Assembly (NCBI GenBank): GCA_963691815.1
Contig: OY829657.1
Coordinates: 22,882,288 to 22,946,287, forward strand
Reading direction: 5' to 3'
From: Echiichthys vipera
Lineage: Eukaryota; Chordata; Actinopteri; Perciformes; Trachinidae
Length of the DNA stretch: 64,000 bases
The notes under the pieces were generated by a model. That model had not been told where the DNA came from. It ran no database searches and saw only the letters and a program-made list of their open reading frames with translations. The first letter of the stretch is position 1. The number at the start of each line of letters is the position of its first letter. This document shows, one piece after another, positions 40,101 through 49,100 of the stretch. The translations under genes and the position numbers were made by a program.

Positions 40101-43100
40101 AGTATTAGTGGTTAAAAAAGACGTTTTAATGCGTTCACCGTGCTGCTTCGAGCTAATCAGTGTTAGCCACATTTGTCTGTAAGCGACTGTCCGGGACTTC
40201 TCCGTTAATAGTTGTTACACATAAAAAATTGTCTCAATGGCAAAGTGTATTTGGCAAAAAAGACCCTGGGATTATTTTACAAAGAATTTCACTTTAAGAT
40301 TAAGTTTTTTGCTTGATTATTTATGATTTAATTTCTTCTCATTTAAAATGCAAGCATTTTATTTTGGCAATAAATTATTGATGTGAACCGTTATCAGGCT
40401 AATGCTTGCTACAGAGTTGGCTAGTGTTGGCTAACATCAGCCCTTACAGACTCCAGTTAATGTTACACAGACGCTTGAACATTCTAAATATTTAACACTT
40501 AAACTGAAAACATTAAATTAACACATAAGTCATTCCAGTCATCATGTCTCAAGTCAATTCACAAGTCTTTAACTTCCAAATTGAGTCTCAAGTCTTTTAT
40601 TTTCTGTCAAGTCAACCTTCAAGTCATTAAAACAATGACTTGAGTCAACTAAAGTCCAAATCATCAAGTCCACATCTCTGGCTAGAAGTAACACAGATAA
40701 AGCTCAATAAACCTATAACATTTTTTATCAAATCTGTGAGTTAATTTTATTTTGATCATCTCAAATGTCAAAGGAGAAGATCAATGAAAAATGTACATCT
40801 ACAACAAGAGTCACTGAAAAAGGGGCACAGTTCAGCTCTGTGGTGTACTGTTGCACTGGCCTTTGCAAAGTATAAGAGGTCCCATTGTCATCACATGTCT
40901 CTGCACTGATGTCTGTAAAGAAAACCTTCACATTCCTCTAAGCTCCTGCACCAGCTTTTTAATTATCATCCTGTATTTTTATGTTGAAGAAAATGTAACA
41001 ATTGATAGATAAATACTCTCATAAGGCTTTAGTTTAATTTAATTGTATACATAAATTTGATTTCATTTAATTTTAAACCTTTATTCAAGACTTGGGGAAT
41101 CAACTGAGGGAGAGGCCCAATTTCAGTGATGCTGAGCATTAAATAAGGAACCCAAACAAAGAATCAATAACACATCAAATAAAAATACAAGCAAACCAAA
41201 CAACAGCAATATCAGTTCAAACAGTTACATATAAATGTGGAGCTATCTTAGCTGTGCTATAAATTTCTGCATGCAAATTTTCAAACATTGTTTCCATCAG
41301 CCACTCTGGCAGATAAATCATGGTGTTGGTTTTGTTTCAACTCATTTTGTCTAGTTAAATAGCAAAAGCTGATGGTACATTCCACATTGAAAAAGGACAG
41401 CAAAACCCAGTAACCACCTAAACAAATCTTGGCAACTATGTCCACTAAGTCTGTACCTTCCTGTACTGTTGAGGGATAAGGTTACGGCAAGTGTGACCTG
41501 AACTGACCTGCTCATCTTTCCCTGTAATGACACCTATGTGCCAGCGCTGGCATCAGACTACTGCAGCGGACACTGAGCCTCGATTCCAGACGGCCTCTCT
41601 AAACGTCAGACTGCAGGCAGATCCAGACCCAGGGACAACCGTTTTTATTACTTCACTACTTGCAAAAGAGGAGAAGTGATTTATTTGAACTTGTTTCCAC
41701 AGCAGTTGACTGTAAATCCTAAATACATTTAAACTAAACAGTGTGTGCTCTACAGTATGTCTGCTTTGAATTACTGATTGTAAAACCTTGTTATTTAATC
41801 AGGTCATCCACATGCATCACCAATTAAAATCGAATTACACCAAATCTGTACCCCTTGTAACACAACCCCTGTATAACCCAGAAAATATAACTTCAAATTT
41901 TTTTTTTACTATTTCAACACATGTTTCAGGGCGCACTCACACTGTCGTTCTGTCCCGTTCTGTCTTGGGCTTTAGCGGAGCCGTTTGCACATGTAGGAGC
42001 ACGAGCATGCGTACGTGTACGAGCACGAGCCCTACGGCAGTAGCGCTATGTCCGCCTGTTCGGACATAGAAAATAGAAGGACGGACCATGCGCGGACATT
42101 TAACAACAACAACAATGGCGGTGAAAGGTTCACGTTGGTGTGATGCGGAGGTGGAGTGTTTACTGCAGATTTGGTCGGATGAAAATATTCAAAAACAGTC
42201 GACAAGACGCACAAAAACGCCAAGGTCTATGGAAAGATTTGTAAACAAAGCCACACACACGCGATCAATGCGTGTGACGTGTTACGCCGTGATGGCGTAT
42301 GGACAGCAAGAAGTATTGGCCGTGGCCCAGGCAGTGTGAGTACAAACGGGGCTGGGCCGCGGGGGGAGAGGGAGGGGGGACAAGTACCCTAAAGCCCGGG
42401 TCGCAGTGCGAAAGGACAGTATGAGTGCGCCCTTAGATTCGATTGCCATCATTGTTGTATGGCCTGGCTCAGGTTTGTAAAATATGGACGGATGCATACA
42501 GATAATTAATGCCATACAACTTTCTTTCTTTCATTGTCTAGTTTGACAGTCCGTCGGAACAGAAAAAGATCAGAAATAGACTTGCATACTTGCTGATACT
42601 GACACCAGCATTTAGGGCAGTTTCTTAGGCATTACTGACACTGGTTTGAGTATCAGAACGCCTCTAATTTCAGCAAAGTTACATTTGATTACATTTTAAC
42701 AGGATATATCATCACATGGCCGTTATATCATCATCAGTTGCTGCACACTTTGTAGATGTTTCCCTTTTTCTACTTCAAGGGATCGTGCTGTGAAAACCAC
42801 AACCACTTAGACATTGTGGTACAACTTTGGCTGAATGAAAGCACACACTGGGTGAAGGTGAAGTTAAATGAGGAGTTTTCTAATCAAAGATGCAACACTT
42901 AAAGCTTCTTCCTAAAGAGCTTTAATCAAGCAGCGCAATCTGCAGAGCGCCGGATGAGTAAACACCCAGCGTGCAGCCAATTTCTATAATTGATCTCATT
43001 AGGTTTGAGAAGCTGTGGATTAAACATTATAGAACAAGATGTCTGGGCTGTCAGAATTGAACCGTACAGTCATCTCCGATCTCTAAGCTTTTGCTGGTTA

Positions 43101-46100
43101 TCAGCTCTCTGTAAACTCTGAGTCAGACTTAATTTCACTGGAAACACTGGCTGATTGACTCAAGGCTTACTGTAACTGCTACTTATTTCCTGCTCAAATA
43201 GTTTACAGAATGCATGTACTCACCAGACGTGCTCAAACATTTCCATGTACACATAATGCTGTTTACAGTAACAACCACTTGGGATTCTCATTTATTTTTC
43301 TAACCAGCAACTGATATGCTGACTGATATGACAACAGTCACTGTTTCTAGCTAGCGGTTTATGCTAACATTAGCAACAACAAAGCACAATCTTTGGCTGT
43401 CTTTTTAATGTTTCCAGATGACTCATTTGAAGGCCAGAACCCTGTAAAAACAGTCTTACACATGCGCTTGATGGCGATGGCGACATACATAATGCTGCGC
43501 TAAAAAAATTGAGGCTAGAGCTGCATGTTCAAGGCAAAAAGTCAGCATCCATCCACACAAACTAGGTTCACAGGGTTTTGATTCCAGCTTCACTTGGTCT
43601 GACACACCAGATGAAGACTGTTGGGACTGTTGGCCGGCCAATGCTGTTGGGCTTAAGACCACCCAAAACGATTGGGATTGGTTTAAAGACATGCAAACAA
43701 GCCAGAAAGTTCTTTTCCTCGTGCAGTCAGGCTTTTCTCCGGGCTGACACAGAGCTGTGGAGATCTGGGATTGGGACACTTAGCATCACTAAATGTGATA
43801 CTAACTTTTAGGAAATTATTTCCCTTTAAGCATCAAGCTGAAAACCAACTCTGCCAACTGAGCTGCTCAGAAACCAGCCGTGGAACAATGCTGTTGTAAT
43901 GTGTGTATAATTTGAATAAAATCATAATCTTTACTGATTTCTTCTCCAGAGCAAACCTTTCAAGACGACAAGACATTTATATTTCATCCCTGCAAATCTC
44001 ACCTGTCTCCTTTCCCGACGGGACAGGGGGTGTCCATTCAGCACCCTCCATAGCATTCGCCCAGCAATGGTGGTATCAATCCACAGCAGCCTGAAGCCGT
44101 GGTAGTAGTGCTTGACCTCATCTACAACCCACTGTCGAAGCGTCCTTCTTACAGGTGCTGCATCAAGCGTGGGGCTGTACACTGGCCCTCCTTCCTCCAG
44201 CTTCTTCTTCTTGTCCTTTAACGACCGCAGTGACTTCTCCACCTTGGAGTCGTCCCATCTCCTCCTCGTGGTGTGTATCCACCTAACGCCAGAGATGTCC
44301 TGTGGCCTTGCTATAGTCCACGGGCCTCCCGTTGTGATTGCGGGGTACGGTGAAGAGGAGACCCCCAACGAAAAACCACAGTAGAGGCGCTGTGAGTCCT
44401 GGCTCTGGTAGGGCGCCACATGTCCATCTGGGAAGGAAGGACCGAATGAAGAGACCTGGGCCAAACTGCCAAGTTGGAGCCCATCAAGTCTAAGAAGACA
44501 ACAAGATGAAGAGCTTAAGAACAAATAGTAGTGTATCTTAGTCTCGGGGGAAATAAAACATTGTACATAATACATTATACAATTTATAAAGATAGAATAA
44601 CAGCTTTAAAAATAGGTGCTTTCACGCCGGCATGCGGTAACTTGACGCTTCCAATAATCGATGAGTAAGCGGTTGCCGTCCACATGAACACAAACAGATT
44701 TTGCTCTGCTGCCCAGAGTTCAATGTGCTGAACTTCTGGTGGTAACCACCGGGCAGCAGGAGTGGCTTTTAAAAAAAGCTTTGCTTTTTTTGGGAAACGC
44801 TCTTGAAGGCAAGGTTGTGGTGTGGCAGTGTGAAACCAACTTAAGTCTTAATATAAATATCTTAGTCTGGATATTTATTAACAAAATTCTGGTAAATACT
44901 TGTTGCAAAATAGATTGTTTTACAATGTCCCTATAATTCTGAAAGGTGTACCACAAGAAAAAAACAACCTCAAAATGTCTCTGTACATTATAAAATAAAT
45001 GTGTCTGCATGTTTCATAGAGTGAAATATTTTTTCAGGCTTTTACTGGAAATAAAAAATAAAAGGTATAGACCTTTCAGAAAGTGTAAATTTGTTTGTTT
45101 TTTTAACATCAAAACAGCACCCAAGACAACACAAAGCTTTAAAGACCTCTAAGTCTTAAAATGTTATATTAGACTGCATGCTAGACAATTTAAGGTCTTA
45201 TGTTTTCACATCATTTATTTTCAGAGGTTTGCAGGAAATATAGACACTGTTAAAGCCATGCATTGAATTGGCTTACTTTTGACTGGAGAGTCTGATCGCT
45301 GTACAGTTGAAACAGGCACCATCTTGTACTTTCCCTAAAAGGAATAGAAAAAAAAAACATGAGCAGCTGTGTTCTGATAATCAACCATTAGACAGAGACA
45401 GGGACACAAAAACACATAAAGCACCCTGCTACTGATGTGCAAATAAGCAAATCACATCAGCAGCTTATCTGCAGGTTCTGACTGTCCTGACACTTTAATG
45501 CAGCCTTATTTCAATAACACAGATATGACATGTTCAAAACCACCCAACGCTTTTCACTGGTTATGCAATAACAATGATATAAAGGGACATCTTTCACCAT
45601 AGTGTATCTATGAATGCATAACAGTCTGCTGCAATCTTGTTCCCAGAGGTGGAATGTAACTAAGTTCATTTACTCAATGTTCTGTACTTTACTACAAATC
45701 TGAGGTACTTTTAGGTTCATATGATGATCCTATATGATTTATTTCTGTAGATTAAACTACCCAACAGTAAATAAAGGTGTTAAAATTAGCACAACCGTAA
45801 ACATCTCCAGTTGTAGAATGCAACATAAACATTAATGTAATATCAAGTAATAATATTAAGTAATATTAATCCAGGAACACCAGATATAATAAGGAATAAC
45901 TGACAGGATAATTCATTATTTTGCTTTGGATTTTTTTAAATACACTTGCTGATAATGCCTTATATACTTTTACTTAAGTAATGTTTTGAATGCAATGGTT
46001 TTTATTTGTAGTGGAGTATTTTCACAATGCAGTATTGCTACGTTAACAGTCATAAAGGATCATTGTAGCATGCAAATCTCTTAGACAAGATGGATTCAGT

Positions 46101-49100
46101 TATCCAAAATATACACAGAATCTCTTTGACGCTATTATCTTGTGGTTACATTTAGATTTTTTCTATAGACTTTTTCAACGAAATTCCATTGCTAGGCAAC
46201 AGGCTTGGCCCTTGTTAACTTCCTGTCCGTTTCTGTCATTCACATGAACTGCAACAGGAAATAAACTAGGGCACATTTAGAATGTTTATGTTTACATCTT
46301 TGAAAAGGTCCATATTCAGAGATTATCTTTGCTATGTATTATCTTCCAAAACATGTACGGCATCTTATCTGTAAACTAAAGATCTCTGCCACACAAATGA
46401 AGTGTATTATTCTTCTGTTCTTATCGTTACACCGTCTTGGAGGCCAGGGTATTCACTCCCTGTGAGGCCCACAGTGAGGCCCCCGAACCCAAGAGGCCGC
46501 TGTCAGTGTGAAGTACATGCAGAGAGAAGGCGGAGTTGTAAAACACTTCCAGCCAATTATGTCAGAGCACATGGCCTAACCACGCCCTTCCTCTGGCTGT
46601 CACATGGCAGGCTGGAGTGAATCCAGCAAGGCCTGGTTGAACATGTCAGGCTGAGGCTGGCAGCCAGGAGGACAGAGAGTTTACTGGAACAGTGTCACCT
46701 TTGTGGCTGAGCGGGCGCCTACTGTAGCACAGAAAGAAAACCCTGGAAATACAGTACCTTACACTATACTAGTCCTCTGTATTTGATCCCCTTGGGCTTT
46801 TTACAGATTTGGTTTCACATTCTCATTTCTTTCAGTCCCAGATGTGTCACAATAAGTAGATCACAATGGAAGTACAAGAAAATCTCTTTTCTCTTAATAA
46901 GTATGCAACTTTATAGCACTATATATGTGGAATTACAAATATACACCAATTAAAATGACTCAATATCTTGCATAGCATGCACTTAATATGCCATGGTGGC
47001 ATTACTAAATCTTGCATAAATCTACTCAAGTCAGTTTTACTTATATAGCCCAAAAGCACAAATATTCGGCATATAGACAATTCAAATAACCTCTATTCTT
47101 CTTTTATTCTTTTTTTGAGTTAAGAAAAAGAAGAAACCCCAGGAGGAGCAAGAGAGGAGTGAGTAAACAAATTAAGATAAATTATTTTAAGAGTTTAACT
47201 TCATTTTTTTATACAATTTAATTCTCCGTTTATCTGGCAATAAAATCATTTATGCCTGTGTAGCCGTGATACTGCAGAACACAGAGGAGATCATGGCTCC
47301 AGCTCAGAACCTTATTTAAAAAAAGGAAAACTCAAAATGATTCAAGTAAACACTGTGTTTCTCTTATAACCACAGTAAATAGCAAACCTTGCATGTCCTA
47401 AACCTCTTAAACATGGGGGAAACATTGTATATGATTTATGTTCTAACACTCTTATATTTGTTCTCATCCAGATCAATGTTGATATCAAACAATGTAAAGC
47501 AAGAAATTGTCATCTTGTAATTTTTAATAATGATGATAAAATAGCTCTACAGAAACATGTTGATCATTGATGTTCCTTTTTGTAAAGTAATCTATCATAT
47601 TAATTGGCCGTTTTGGGGTTGGGCAGGACTTCTAGGATTACTATGATTTTGTGTTGATCCCATTTGGATCTGGTCTGGCATCGAACTAAACTGGTCTGGT
47701 CGTGAACGGTTTTGAACGGTCTTGAACAGTCTTGAACGGTCATGACTGGGTCACGCCCTGCCCTGCCTGCTTGATTTGAACCTGCAACAACTAACTCACG
47801 TGTGACCCGCAGCCTGCAGATGCCTGTTACGTGTTAAAACACTTCCTTACGCACTGTGTGTGCGGCCTGGAGCCAGTTCAACACATCAGTTGTTACTTTT
47901 GGTCTCAGCTTTTTCAACACAGATACAGCCATCTTGCACAAAAAACACACACACTGTTTTTTTAACATCTAACAATACATGATGCAAAATATCTGTTTTT
48001 TTTTATCAAAAGTATCAGCTCACGTGTATAAATCTGACTCTTAAGGGAAGCAGCTGAAGAACAAGAATGTTGGCAATACAACGTGATCTGTTAATCAGGT
48101 GCATAACTCCCATCAAAGATGACACTTTGCATTAGGTCTAGAAGACCTAACAGAACAACCTTCTGCTCTTAAATCCATGTCCAGTATGAGCTTAATATAC
48201 AGAGGGCACTTGAAAACAAAAGTGGTATGGACTCAAAACAGGTTGTTTTTTAGACAGTATGATGGTAAGCTAGAGTCCAGACTGCGGTCCGTTTAGATAC
48301 GCTTGGCTTTATGAGTATGTGGCTTTAGTGGCTCTCAGATGTCAAGCATCTCCTTTCACAGTGCCCATAAAATATGACGATTCTAGTCATTTCCCCTCGG
48401 AAAACACTCTCATCCATACTCACTGTTAGTAAAAGAGACAGTTGAAACTCACATTTTCAGGCAGACACTGCTCCATGTCATTGCAGATGCCCATCACAAC
48501 CACTACACTTACACCAATGCATGTGTACCGTCACTATATCACAACTCAAACTTTATTGTTTCTCCAGTAGATTATTGACGCTGTGTTAGATGATGATATA
48601 ATCTTTACTACTTCTGACCTTGCAACCTTTCTTTGATGATTGCAACCACTTTGCTCAGACTGTGTGGTGACCAATGTTCAGCACTCAAAGCAGGCCCTTA
48701 CTATTGAATGCATCACTGATCACTTATCTTGACGCTCCTGGGGGGAATATTCACAAGCAAGATATGACTGTATTTATAAGGAACTTAAAAAAAAAATATA
48801 TGACATAGTGTCTGCCCCCAATACTACAGTCAGATAATAGCACTGATGTCAGCACAGACATGAAAACTGAAAGGGGAAAATTAAGACGAGGCTGTCTCAG
48901 GTGGAGTTATAAGAGGAACTGACCTTTCCTCATGGAACACCACAATTTGTCTGAAAGTCTGGGCCTAAAGCCAAGAGCTCAGCCTCAGTCCGGCCAGTGC
49001 AGACAGACAAATTCCCTTTATGACCCTCTCGTCTATTTATAAGCACAGCTTTAATGCACTTAGCTAAGAGACATAGAGACTCAAATTATTATTTCCGTAG

